64,000 nucleotides of DNA from Flavobacteriales bacterium UBA7690 (lineage in GTDB: Bacteria > Bacteroidota > Bacteroidia > Flavobacteriales_F > PHOS-HE28), in the NCBI GenBank assembly GCA_002482775.1, contig DLGQ01000002.1, forward strand, positions 20,878 to 84,877. Direction: 5' to 3'. The notes beneath the pieces were generated by a model. It saw nothing but the letters and a program-made list of their open reading frames with translations, made no database searches and was not told the origin of the DNA. The translations under genes and the position numbers were made by a program. Each line of letters opens with the position of its first letter. Position 1 is the first letter of the stretch. Shown here piece by piece: positions 17,958 through 26,887 of this stretch.

Positions 17958-20003
17958 ATGGTAACCGCGACCGCCTCCGACCTCCAAGCCTTCCAGCATA
18001 CCATCCACGAAGGCATCCCCGATGTTCTTCCTCCAGCTGGTACGCTACATGGGACCGTGAGCCACGCTCCCAAGCGCAAGGACATCCTCACGCCTGAAGA
18101 AAAGAAGCTGGCTTTGCGCAACGCGCTACGTTACTTCCCCCAGAAGCAGCACGCTACCCTTGCTCCCGAATTCGTTCAGGAATTGAAGGAACATGGTCGC
18201 ATCTACATGCACCGCCTACGTCCGGACCATGCGATGTACGCAAGGCCCCTTGACCACTATCCCGCAAGGTGCACGCAAGCTGCCGCGATCATGCTGATGA
18301 TCCAGAACAACCTGGACCCGGCCGTGGCGCAACACCCGCACGAGCTGATCACGTATGGCGGCAACGGTGCGGTGTTCCAGAACTGGGCGCAGTACCGGTT
18401 GGTGATGAAGTACTTGAGCGAGATGACCGATGAGCAGACGCTGGTGATGTACAGCGGGCATCCGTTGGGCCTGTTCCCCAGCAATAAGGAAGCGCCGCGC
18501 GTGGTGGTGACCAACGGCATGGTGATCCCCAACTACAGCAAGCCGGACGATTGGGAACGCATGAACGCGCTGGGCGTTTCGCAGTACGGGCAAATGACGG
18601 CGGGTAGTTACATGTACATCGGCCCGCAGGGCATCGTGCATGGCACCACGATCACGGTCTTGAATGCGTGTAGAATGCTACCTCAACCCCCAACCGCTTC
18701 TCCCGGGGAGAAGGGGAGCCTGAGGCTCTTCGTCACCTCCGGTCTTGGTGGCATGAGCGGTGCCCAACCGAAGGCCGGTAACATCGCGGGGGTCGTCACC
18801 ATCTGCGCGGAAGTGAACAGCACGGCCGCGCACAAACGCCAAAGCCAAGGCTGGGTGGATGAAGTGATCAGCGACGTGGACGCGTGCATCGATGCCGCGC
18901 AGGAATGGCAGAAGAAAGGCGAAGCGCACAGCATCGCTTTCCTCGGCAACATCGTGGACCTGTGGGAACGGTTGGCTGCACGCAACATCAAGGTGGACCT
19001 CGGCAGCGATCAAACCAGCTTGCATAACCCGTGGGCTGGTGGATACTATCCCGTTGGCCTGAGCTACGAAGAGAGCAACGCGTTGATGGCGAACGATCCA
19101 GCAACCTTTCGAACGAAGGTGCAAGAGACCTTGCGCCGCCATGTGAAAGCGGTGAATACGCTCGCCGCACAAGGCATGTACTTCTTCGACTACGGCAATG
19201 CGTTCTTGCTGGAGAGCAAGCGCGCCGGAGCGGATATCGGCGGGGAGAACGGAGCGGAATTCCGCTACCCCAGCTATGTGGAAGACATCATGGGTCCCAT
19301 GTGCTTCGACCATGGTTTCGGTCCCTTCCGCTGGGTATGCGCGAGCGGCCACCCTAAGGATCTGGCCACCAGTGATCGCATCGCCGGTGATGTGTTGGAG
19401 GCCATGCTGAAGGAAGCACCCTCCGAGATCGCCCAACAGATCGCCGACAACCTGCATTGGATCCGAAGCGCGCATCAGAACAAGCTGGTGGTGGGCAGCC
19501 AGGCACGGATCCTTTATGCCGATGCCGTTGGTCGCATGCGCATCGCCGAAGCGTTCAACAACGCCATCAAGGACGGAAGGATCAGTGCTCCGATCATTCT
19601 TGGTCGCGACCACCACGATGTAAGCGGCACCGACAGTCCGTACCGCGAGACGAGCAACATCCGCGACGGCTCGCGCTTCACGGCGGACATGGCCGTGCAG
19701 AACTTCGTAGGCGATGCCTTCCGCGGGGCCACATGGATCAGCCTGCACAACGGAGGTGGCGTGGGTTGGGGCGAAGTGATCAACGGTGGTTTCGGCATGG
19801 TGCTCGATGGCAGTACCGACAGTGATCGCCGGTTGAAGAGCATGCTTCATTGGGACGTGAACAACGGCATCGCGCGCCGGGCTTGGGCACGCAACCCGAA
19901 CGCGGTGTGGAGCATCGAGCAGGAGATGAAACGCACACCGCTATTGAAGGTGACCTTGCCGAATGAGGCGGAGGATGGGTTGATCGAGAAGGCGCTGGGA
20001 TGA
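17958..20003 (+). CDS. hutU: Urocanate hydratase, with a repeat-derived insert
   Basis: 681 residues; longer than the 550-residue Pseudomonas type and like the longer form seen in Bacteroidota. YGGNGAVFQNWAQYRLVMKYL, MYSGHPLGLF and TSGLGGMSGAQ are hallmark urocanase motifs for NAD+ and substrate binding; GRDHHDVSGTDSPYRETSN lies near the C-terminus. It converts urocanate to imidazolonepropionate in histidine breakdown. The ATG at 17958 was chosen over an upstream in-frame GTG because the added 49 residues only shadow the previous gene. Between VLNACR and LFVTSGLGG the residues MLPQPPTASPGEKGSLR are encoded by a palindromic repeat. No other hut gene is in the window. Confidence 0.93.
   Translation: MVTATASDLQAFQHTIHEGIPDVLPPAGTLHGTVSHAPKRKDILTPEEKKLALRNALRYFPQKQHATLAPEFVQELKEHGRIYMHRLRPDHAMYARPLDHYPARCTQAAAIMLMIQNNLDPAVAQHPHELITYGGNGAVFQNWAQYRLVMKYLSEMTDEQTLVMYSGHPLGLFPSNKEAPRVVVTNGMVIPNYSKPDDWERMNALGVSQYGQMTAGSYMYIGPQGIVHGTTITVLNACRMLPQPPTASPGEKGSLRLFVTSGLGGMSGAQPKAGNIAGVVTICAEVNSTAAHKRQSQGWVDEVISDVDACIDAAQEWQKKGEAHSIAFLGNIVDLWERLAARNIKVDLGSDQTSLHNPWAGGYYPVGLSYEESNALMANDPATFRTKVQETLRRHVKAVNTLAAQGMYFFDYGNAFLLESKRAGADIGGENGAEFRYPSYVEDIMGPMCFDHGFGPFRWVCASGHPKDLATSDRIAGDVLEAMLKEAPSEIAQQIADNLHWIRSAHQNKLVVGSQARILYADAVGRMRIAEAFNNAIKDGRISAPIILGRDHHDVSGTDSPYRETSNIRDGSRFTADMAVQNFVGDAFRGATWISLHNGGGVGWGEVINGGFGMVLDGSTDSDRRLKSMLHWDVNNGIARRAWARNPNAVWSIEQEMKRTPLLKVTLPNEAEDGLIEKALG
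18679..18727. repeat. REP-like palindrome inside hutU
   Basis: Inner arms cttctccc (18697-18704) and gggagaag (18706-18713) with a one-base centre, and outer arms cctca (18681-18685) and tgagg (18721-18725). The order acctca-C-tract-cttctcc is shared with the element at 51361-51410, read on the opposite strand. It is read through in frame within hutU. Confidence 0.65.
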
Positions 20004-20107
20004 ACATGGACCAACATGACCAGCACCAGCTGAAGCTCATCGAAAATCAGCAGGAATAGACCCATCAAAAGTGAACAATTCAGGATGTGATGGATGGTGG
20101 GTCCTTG

Positions 20108-20160
20108 CGTTGGAGCCCATCCAACGTTCTGGTCGTAACTCATGTCTAACCGACCAGAAC
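20108..20160 (+). promoter_or_regulatory. Two consecutive hairpins between hutU and the repeat-protein gene
   Basis: Hairpin A: cgttgga (20108-20114) and tccaacg (20120-20126), 5-base loop. Hairpin B: gttctggtcg (20126-20135) and cgaccagaac (20151-20160), 15-base loop, perfect over 10 bases. They abut and lie 21 bases before the ATG at 20182. They could end hutU transcription or form a 5' leader structure for the cargo gene. The whole gap is 178 bases; nothing else is evident in it. Confidence 0.55.
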
Positions 20161-20181
20161 AACATCCAAATTCACTCCCAC

Positions 20182-22443
20182 ATGAGACCAATACGCTTGT
20201 TACTCGCCACGCTCGTCATGGTGCTGGGGGTTACTGGATCGAAAGCACAGTCCTTCACCTATGTGATCCAGGGGACTCTTGCACAATGCGCACCGGGCTC
20301 CACCGTGATCGTAGTAGACCTGTTCTCGGGAGCGACGGACACGATCACTGTGGAGAACGACTGCACGTTCGGCGCCGAGTTCACCACACAGCTACCTACT
20401 GGTCTGTGGGAATTCCAGACCAGTTGCGCCAACGGAGCGAACCATACCGTGACCGTTGCGGCCGACCTGCAGGTTGACTCGACAACAGTAGAGGTGAATG
20501 TGACCCTGGCGTGCCCAGAGAACGTGGTGGATTGCAACGGTGTGCTCGGGGGATCGGCGTTGATCGGCACACCCTGCGACGACGGTGAGGATTCCACCTT
20601 GCTGGATAGCTGGCAGGCCGATTGTTCATGCGTGGGGATCGACTCTTCACTCATCGTCCTGGACTGCACGGGCATGCCCAATGGTCCTAACCAACCAGGG
20701 ACACCTTGCATCGTGGATCCCGCGTTGCCCGTACTTCCCATCGGCATCTGGAGCAACGATTGCCAGTGCATCGCCGATAGTACGTTCACGTTCACCGACT
20801 GTCTCGGCGTTGTGAATGGATCGAACCTTTCGGGTACACCCTGCGATGATGGCGAAGAGAACACGACCGTGGACCTGTGGGACGCTTCCTGCCAGTGTGT
20901 CGGCTACGACTTCACACAAGTGACCTACGATTGCCTGGGCATCGCGTTCGGCAACAACTTGCCTGGTACGCCCTGCATCACGGACCCGCTTCTCCCTGTT
21001 CTTCCGGTGGGTGTGTGGAGCGCCGATTGTGTGTGCATCGCCGACACGGCCGTGGTCACGCTGTTTGATTGCCTCGGTATCCCCAACGGTCCCAACACAG
21101 CCGGCAGCGCATGTGACGATGGTTCGACCTCGACCGTCAACGACATCTGGTATCCCGGCTGCTTCTGCGCAGGCACGGATACCACGACGATAACGGATTG
21201 CCTGGGTGAGCCCAACGGCCCGAACAATCCCGGCGCACCGTGCTATGATCCGAATTCACCCTTCGACTTAGGCTATTGGGACTTGAACTGCATTTGCGTG
21301 ATCGACACCATGGCCAACCCCGTGGATTGTCTGGGCATTCCCGGTGGGCCGAACATGCCCGGCCTCCCATGCAGCTTGCTCCCCGATAGCTCGAACACCG
21401 TGGTAGGGATCTGGGGACCGAATTGTATCTGCTACGCGAACACCTTCGATTGCCTCGGCACCCCTGGTGGTGGCGCACTGCCCGGAACGGACTGCACGAG
21501 CATCGCACAGGATGGCACGATCCACGCCGGTATCTGGGGCCTTGATTGCTTCTGCTACGGCGACAGCATCAACTACGTGACGGACTGCCTTGGTCAACCG
21601 AATGGGCAGAACCTGCCCGGTACCCCTTGCATCGTTGACGGATCCTTCCCGGTGCTCCCCATCGGCATCTGGAGCGCGGACTGCCTATGCATAGCTGACT
21701 CCACCTCGACCTACATCGATTGCCTCGGCATCGAGAACGGACCCAACACGATCGGCTCCGTATGCGACACGGGGAACCCGAACGTACTAGGATATTGGAA
21801 CAGTGCATGCCAGTGCGAAGCGTACACGATGCCACCTTGCACCGCGGGTTTCATCGTGACACCGGGTATCGTGGACACCACGGGAAGCGGACCCGTTCAG
21901 TTGTGGATCTGGAACACCAGCTATGGTGGAACCGGAAGCTACACCTACGCATGGGACTTCGGCGATGGCAGCACGTCCAACGACTCCTGGCCGAAGCACG
22001 ACTATGAGGACTTCGGTCCATACCTGCTGTGCCTGACGATCACCGATGGTGCCGGATGCACGAGCACCTATTGCGATACACTGGCGGTGGATGAGAACGG
22101 CCTGTTCCGAGACCGCACAGCCGGGTTCTCTGTGCGGGTGATGGCGGGTGAAGCACCCACCGGCATGGATGAATCCACAACCCGCGGATCCGAGCTGAGC
22201 CTTTGGCCGAATCCGGCGTCTGACCGCGTAAGCATCACGTTCGACCAGGCCACTTCAGGAGCGGTAAGCATCCGCGTGATCGACGTGGATGGACGTGTGG
22301 TGGCCGAGGAGCAGCGAAGTATTGCCGGAGGAAATGTCCGGATCGACCTCGCCACCGACAGTTGGCCCACAGGGGTCTACCTCGTGCGTATCCAGAGCGG
22401 CGAAGCCCTGCTGACCGGACGACTGGTGAAGACCGCCCGATAA
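20182..22443 (+). CDS. T9SS-secreted protein with ten cysteine-rich DCxG repeats and a PKD domain
   Basis: 753 residues. Signal peptide (1-22, ending SKAQ); a beta-rich N-domain with two cysteines (about 23-112); ten tandem repeats of about 43 residues (about 115-550) on the plan DCLGxxNGxNxPGTPC...W..xCxC, each with four or five cysteines; a PKD domain (about 555-640, AWDFGDGSTSND); and a T9SS sorting domain (about 672-753, LSLWPNPASDRV). The repeats probably form small disulfide-bonded units making a stalk at the cell surface. The ATG at 20182 places the signal peptide at the N-terminus. A paralogue with one such repeat lies next to it. Partner and role are unknown; adhesion is a guess. Confidence 0.82.
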   Translation: MRPIRLLLATLVMVLGVTGSKAQSFTYVIQGTLAQCAPGSTVIVVDLFSGATDTITVENDCTFGAEFTTQLPTGLWEFQTSCANGANHTVTVAADLQVDSTTVEVNVTLACPENVVDCNGVLGGSALIGTPCDDGEDSTLLDSWQADCSCVGIDSSLIVLDCTGMPNGPNQPGTPCIVDPALPVLPIGIWSNDCQCIADSTFTFTDCLGVVNGSNLSGTPCDDGEENTTVDLWDASCQCVGYDFTQVTYDCLGIAFGNNLPGTPCITDPLLPVLPVGVWSADCVCIADTAVVTLFDCLGIPNGPNTAGSACDDGSTSTVNDIWYPGCFCAGTDTTTITDCLGEPNGPNNPGAPCYDPNSPFDLGYWDLNCICVIDTMANPVDCLGIPGGPNMPGLPCSLLPDSSNTVVGIWGPNCICYANTFDCLGTPGGGALPGTDCTSIAQDGTIHAGIWGLDCFCYGDSINYVTDCLGQPNGQNLPGTPCIVDGSFPVLPIGIWSADCLCIADSTSTYIDCLGIENGPNTIGSVCDTGNPNVLGYWNSACQCEAYTMPPCTAGFIVTPGIVDTTGSGPVQLWIWNTSYGGTGSYTYAWDFGDGSTSNDSWPKHDYEDFGPYLLCLTITDGAGCTSTYCDTLAVDENGLFRDRTAGFSVRVMAGEAPTGMDESTTRGSELSLWPNPASDRVSITFDQATSGAVSIRVIDVDGRVVAEEQRSIAGGNVRIDLATDSWPTGVYLVRIQSGEALLTGRLVKTAR

Positions 22444-22461
22444 GAACCGGTCATTCAAGGA

Positions 22462-22490
22462 ACGAGGCGTACCGGTCTGGTGTGCCTCGT
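22462..22490 (+). terminator. Terminator after the repeat-protein gene
   Basis: Arms acgaggc (22462-22468) and gcctcgt (22484-22490), followed by cctatttt. It ends 18-47 bases past the stop codon. Confidence 0.6.
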
Positions 22491-22592
22491 CCTATTTTGA
22501 GGGCTATGACCAAATAAAAGACCTAGGCTACCCAACCCCGGAGCAATACGCAGCGTGAATGGTATTGAACCGCGAACTACAACCACACCTCC

Positions 22593-24557
22593 ATGCGAAC
22601 GAAACTCCGCTCCCTAGTCTTCGGGATAGCCACAGCGCTTGTTAGCGCTGTTAGTGCGCAATACCCCTACTACGTCACCGTCTCTGGCCATGTGAACCAA
22701 TGCAACCCGGTGATCGCCGGTGGGCATGTTACCATCGTTAGCGGCGATGGCGCCGAACCGACCTACGTCCTGGAGGTCGAATTGAACGAGAACTGCTACT
22801 ACACGCACACCTTCGGCACATTCACTGCAGCGAGCACTTTCTCAGTGTACGGCAGCTGTATGAACGGGACATCGACGAACAATAGCGGCAGCTATACCGC
22901 AGATACCATCGACCCGGTATTCGTCACTCTGGATCTGACTTGCGAAGCGTTGGAGGACTGCGAAGGAGAGGTGGGTGGTACCGCATTGCCTGGCACCCCT
23001 TGTGATGATGGCGATCCAGGAACTTTTTTCGATTCCTGGAGCCCCGGATGCCAGTGCCTCGGGGGACCGGATGAGGACAACTATATCACCGTGAGTGGAA
23101 CGGTGATCGGCTGTACGGGTGCGGGGATGCCAGTCCGGATCATCGGTGCAGGGACACCTTGGGTGGATGAGATCGTCTACACCGATGCGAACTGCGGATA
23201 CACCTATACGTTCTATTCCATAGGTGAGACCGGCATGATCGAAGTCAACGCGAGTTGTGATGGCGGCATTACGATGAACATCGAGAACGCACCCTGGACA
23301 ATGAACCCCAGTTCGGTGACCATCGACCTAGAATGCCAGAACACGACCACCTACAACGTCACCGTCCAAGGCTCTGTAAGCCCGTGCGAGTTGCTTGATA
23401 ACACTGTTACCGTGCGCTGCACAAGTTGCATCCCGTGGGTAGAGACCTCTGTTCCCGTTGATGCCAACTGCAACTATTCCACGGTGCTCAATGTCCCTGA
23501 CCAGACAGGCACCATCGTAGTAGCGACCGGATGTTCCAACGGATCGGTTCCGAACAACACCACCCAGTACATCGTTAACTCCGGGCAGACAGGCACGATG
23601 ATCACACTGCTGCTCACCTGCGCACCGGCTCCTGGCGAGGCGTGTTTCACCGTGGAACAGACAGAACCGTTCGTCGGCCAATTTACCAACTGTAGCACCG
23701 GGTGCTTGCCTCCGTTCACTTTCGTATGGGACTTCAGTGGCCCCAGCGGAGGTACGCAGGAAGGAGACAGTATCTCCTACACCTTCCCTGGTCCGGGAAC
23801 CTACGCGGTCTGCCTCAATGTCACGGGCTTGGATCAGTGTATCGCAAGTACCTGCCAAGAAGTGATCGTCGATGCCAACGGCACCATCAATCCCAGCACC
23901 ACTGACCCTTGCGAAGCCGACTTCTGGGTGATCCAAGCGTATCAGAACAACGATACCATCGGCGGAGAGCCCATCCCCAACGAACTGTGGATCTGGAACC
24001 TCAGCAGTGGCGGAACGGGCAACTTCCAATTCCTCTGGAGCTTCGGCGATGGCACCAGCAGCAGCGAACCTTTCCCCAGCCACACTTACGAAGCGAACGG
24101 CCCCTACACGTTGTGCCTGACCATGACCGACGATGCCGGTTGCAGCAGCACACATTGCCAAGACATCAGTATCGATGATGATGGTTTCATCGACGGCATG
24201 ATCCTCGAAGGTGGAGTCCACACCGTACAAGGTCCTCGATCGTTGGGCTTCACCATCAACGTGATCAACCCGTTGACCATGGCGGTACCTGAATTGGCCG
24301 ACCTCACCGAACTGAACCTGTGGCCGAACCCGACACAAGACCGTTTGGATGTCATGTTCAACAGTGTGAAAAGCGGTCAAGTCCGCACCGAGGTGGTCGA
24401 CATGAACGGTCGGCGGGTAGCTGGCACCATGCACCAACTGGTGCATGGCAAGAACCGCATCCAGCTAGAGGTGTCGGACCTGCCCGCCGGCATGTACCTG
24501 CTCCGTATCGGCGAAGGCGCACAGAACGTTGTGCAGCGCTTCGTGAAAGCCGACTGA
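22593..24557 (+). CDS. T9SS-secreted PKD-domain protein, paralogue of the preceding gene
   Basis: 654 residues. Signal peptide (1-22, ending SAVSAQ); three beta-sandwich-like N-terminal segments beginning YVTVSGHVNQC, ITVSGTVIGC and YNVTVQGSVSPC, probably one internal module repeated three times; a single DCxG cysteine repeat (about 128-155); two PKD domains (about 350-430 and 445-530, the second with SFGDGTSSSEPFPSHTYE); and a T9SS sorting domain (about 572-654, LNLWPNPTQDRL). The second PKD domain and the C-terminus closely match the upstream gene, showing duplication followed by exchange of the repeat region. Likely displayed or released at the surface through PorU/PorV. Confidence 0.82.
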   Translation: MRTKLRSLVFGIATALVSAVSAQYPYYVTVSGHVNQCNPVIAGGHVTIVSGDGAEPTYVLEVELNENCYYTHTFGTFTAASTFSVYGSCMNGTSTNNSGSYTADTIDPVFVTLDLTCEALEDCEGEVGGTALPGTPCDDGDPGTFFDSWSPGCQCLGGPDEDNYITVSGTVIGCTGAGMPVRIIGAGTPWVDEIVYTDANCGYTYTFYSIGETGMIEVNASCDGGITMNIENAPWTMNPSSVTIDLECQNTTTYNVTVQGSVSPCELLDNTVTVRCTSCIPWVETSVPVDANCNYSTVLNVPDQTGTIVVATGCSNGSVPNNTTQYIVNSGQTGTMITLLLTCAPAPGEACFTVEQTEPFVGQFTNCSTGCLPPFTFVWDFSGPSGGTQEGDSISYTFPGPGTYAVCLNVTGLDQCIASTCQEVIVDANGTINPSTTDPCEADFWVIQAYQNNDTIGGEPIPNELWIWNLSSGGTGNFQFLWSFGDGTSSSEPFPSHTYEANGPYTLCLTMTDDAGCSSTHCQDISIDDDGFIDGMILEGGVHTVQGPRSLGFTINVINPLTMAVPELADLTELNLWPNPTQDRLDVMFNSVKSGQVRTEVVDMNGRRVAGTMHQLVHGKNRIQLEVSDLPAGMYLLRIGEGAQNVVQRFVKAD

Positions 24558-24576
24558 AGAACTTAACTTGTTCGTG

Positions 24577-24607
24577 AAGGGCGCTTCCCCACCCGGGAAG
24601 CGCCCTT
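24577..24607 (+). terminator. Strong hairpin between cargo gene and sigma factor
   Basis: Thirteen-base arms aagggcgcttccc (24577-24589) and gggaagcgccctt (24595-24607) with a 5-base loop. Only 16 bases separate it from the sigma-factor ATG, and no -7 box lies in those bases, so it may act as an attenuator for the sigma operon as well as the end of the cargo transcript. Confidence 0.75.
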
Positions 24608-24623
24608 TCGGACGAACGGAACC

Positions 24624-25181
24624 ATGGTGAACGATTCGCTGCTCACACGTTGTGCCCGTCGGGAGACGAAGGCGCAATACGAGCTCTATCGTGAACTCTA
24701 TCCGCTCATGATGTCCATCTGCACACGCTACGAGCGCAACCGACAGGATGCCACCGCGCGGATGAACCAAGGCTACTTGAAGGTCCTTCAGAATCTGGAC
24801 AAACGCAGACCCGAAGTCCCGTTCGAAGCTTGGGTGCGGAGGATCATGATCAACACCGTGATCGATGCGTTCCGGCGCGAACGCGAGCGCAAGAGCAACG
24901 AGATCCTGGGCGATCCACCGAACGAACTACCGGGAGCGGACATCAACGAATACTTGCAGCACATGGAAGCCGAAGCCTTCGCGCGGATGTTGCACCAGGT
25001 ACCGCCGATGTCGCGCAACGTCTTCAACCTGTTCGCGGTGGACGGCTTTGCGCACGCCGAGATCGCGGAAATGCTGGGCATCAGCGTGGGTACCTCGAAG
25101 TGGCACGTGTCCAGCGCGCGTAACATCCTTCAACAAGCGATCGCCAAGCTGGCGGTCAACACGAAAAGCACGGTGCGATGA
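24624..25181 (+). CDS. ECF-type RNA polymerase sigma factor
   Basis: 185 residues. Region 2 (about 20-90) includes a degenerate -10-binding part, VPFEAWVRRIMINTVIDAFRRER; region 4 (about 115-170) has PPMSRNVFNLFAVDGFAHAEIAEMLGISVGTSKWHVSSARNIL, a clear helix-turn-helix (quoted in pieces: HAEIAEMLGISVGTSKWHV). It resembles the Bacteroidota ECF group. Its last 4 bases overlap the start of the next gene, whose N-terminus has the size and charge of an anti-sigma segment, so the two are probably a sigma/anti-sigma pair. It starts just after a hairpin that follows a T9SS cargo gene. Confidence 0.88.
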   Translation: MVNDSLLTRCARRETKAQYELYRELYPLMMSICTRYERNRQDATARMNQGYLKVLQNLDKRRPEVPFEAWVRRIMINTVIDAFRRERERKSNEILGDPPNELPGADINEYLQHMEAEAFARMLHQVPPMSRNVFNLFAVDGFAHAEIAEMLGISVGTSKWHVSSARNILQQAIAKLAVNTKSTVR

Positions 25182-26854
25182 GCGACCAACATGAATTCGA
25201 TGAACTGGCCCGGCGCAAGCTGGATGAGCGCCAGTTCCACCTCAACGAGGACGATTGGCTCGCCGCACAACGGTTGATCCAGGCGGATCGCCCTGCGTCA
25301 CGTGGCTTACGGAACACCATCATCGCCTCGCTGTTGCTCATCGGCGCGGGGATGTGGTGGGCTTGGCCTTCAGAACCGGCGGCGGATATGGAGATGGCTG
25401 AAGTTGAACGATCAGGGATCTTGAAAACCGAAGAGGAGGATCGGCATTCCTCGGAAAAGAACGTTGCTGTTGCAGTTGGAACACCGGAACAGCGCACGCC
25501 GTTGGATGATCTTCACCATACTTCTTCAGCGGTGAAGCCGGTGGATCCATCGGTTGACCCACAAGTGAGAATGCCTTCACCAGAACAAGTGTCGCACACC
25601 GCACCGAAAACACGCGTCCCAACCGCGCCCAAGCCCCGAGCGCAGGAACCGACCGACGTTAATGTAGAGTACAAGAACAAGAACACCACTGCGACACTAG
25701 GAGATCCACGCATCACCAACGCTGCGCCTCCCGTTGCGCAGAATGAGGATGAGGACGACCAGGATCTTCCTGATCCATCAACATCCAATGAACCACTGGA
25801 GGTTCATGTGAACGCAACAACAGATAAGTCTTCGACATCTACAACGATCGACCGGCATGAACCATCCATCGGAACGGTGGGTGCGAACCTCGCTTTGGAT
25901 AGCCTGGCCACTGGTGCGATGCCCGCGCCCGATACTACAGCATTGACCACTTATTATTCCATAGCGGATGGCGCAGCTCTTCCTACGACTTTCACTTCCG
26001 ACACGGTTGCCATTCAACCAACGGACACCCTCGCCCAAGACAGCACGGCTACCGCTTCAGTACCACCCGTTCCACCGCTTGTAACGGCGAATTCTCCATG
26101 GGAAGTCGGCATACTGGGCGGCGCATTGCGATCCAGCAGCACGTACACCGGCGGCACGAGTGAACTATGGCGCGATGGTTCACGAAGCCGATGGGCACCC
26201 ACCTTCGGAGCCGAGATCATGCACATGGGCCGCAACTTCGGCATCGGCACTGGCCTGCATCTCGCCACCTATGCGGAGGATCTTGATGTGGGTTCTAGAA
26301 GCATCACCACCACGAGTTTCCGCGACAGCAATTATTTCCAGTCGATCGATACGACCCTTCTGATCGTTGTGGGAACCACACAGATCGGAGGCCAGACGTA
26401 TTACATCACCCAGCCGTTCTACACCACGGTGCAAGTCCTGGTCAACGGCACAGCCACCACCATCAGTACGCAAGAGCTTGTGCGGGCGATGAAAGCCAGC
26501 AATCGCATCAGTTACGTGGAGATACCGTTGCTCGCTGATGCGCACTTGGATCAAGGGGCTTGGTCGTTCGGTGTTCGCGGCGGCCCTACCGTAGGGCTGC
26601 TCACCAGTCGCAGCGGAGCGTTGCCCAGCACCGTTTCCGATGGATCCCTCACCAACGACGAGCGCACCTTCAAGAGCACTGTGTTCGGCGTCACCGGTCG
26701 CGCGTATCTACGCTACCGCTTCAACAGCGGCTGGTCTGTTGGTGCAGAACCCACATACCGTATGCATTTCGGCAACGCGCTGGAGGGCGGGGACATCATC
26801 CGGCGCAATGCTGGCTGGGGAGGACAACTCAGCCTGACCTACAGGCTTCGCTGA
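25178..26854 (+). CDS. Putative dual-membrane anti-sigma factor: cytoplasmic segment, TM helix, periplasmic linker, outer-membrane beta-barrel
   Basis: 558 residues in four parts. 1-44: charged, helical cytoplasmic segment (LARRKLDERQFHLNEDDW). 46-63: one membrane helix (IIASLLLIGAGMWWAW). 65-303: long low-complexity linker rich in Thr, Ser, Pro, Asp and Glu. 304-558: alternating aromatic/hydrophobic beta-strands of a small outer-membrane barrel, from SPWEVGILGGALRSS to the end GGQLSLTYRLR. The plan matches the dual membrane-spanning anti-sigma factors reported for Bacteroides, in which one chain links the outer membrane to a cytoplasmic sigma factor. It overlaps the sigma gene by 4 bases. 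The alternative is an inner-membrane protein with a periplasmic beta-domain; the barrel reading is inference from strand pattern. Confidence 0.72.
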   Translation: MSDQHEFDELARRKLDERQFHLNEDDWLAAQRLIQADRPASRGLRNTIIASLLLIGAGMWWAWPSEPAADMEMAEVERSGILKTEEEDRHSSEKNVAVAVGTPEQRTPLDDLHHTSSAVKPVDPSVDPQVRMPSPEQVSHTAPKTRVPTAPKPRAQEPTDVNVEYKNKNTTATLGDPRITNAAPPVAQNEDEDDQDLPDPSTSNEPLEVHVNATTDKSSTSTTIDRHEPSIGTVGANLALDSLATGAMPAPDTTALTTYYSIADGAALPTTFTSDTVAIQPTDTLAQDSTATASVPPVPPLVTANSPWEVGILGGALRSSSTYTGGTSELWRDGSRSRWAPTFGAEIMHMGRNFGIGTGLHLATYAEDLDVGSRSITTTSFRDSNYFQSIDTTLLIVVGTTQIGGQTYYITQPFYTTVQVLVNGTATTISTQELVRAMKASNRISYVEIPLLADAHLDQGAWSFGVRGGPTVGLLTSRSGALPSTVSDGSLTNDERTFKSTVFGVTGRAYLRYRFNSGWSVGAEPTYRMHFGNALEGGDIIRRNAGWGGQLSLTYRLR

Positions 26855-26887
26855 ACAAGTGGATCACAGTGCCGAACTTGCGGCACC

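Noticed and set aside
20520..21830. Regular repeats that might be a CRISPR array
   Set aside because: The period is about 130 bases, is a multiple of three, and the translated units are conserved while the DNA is not; they are protein repeats.
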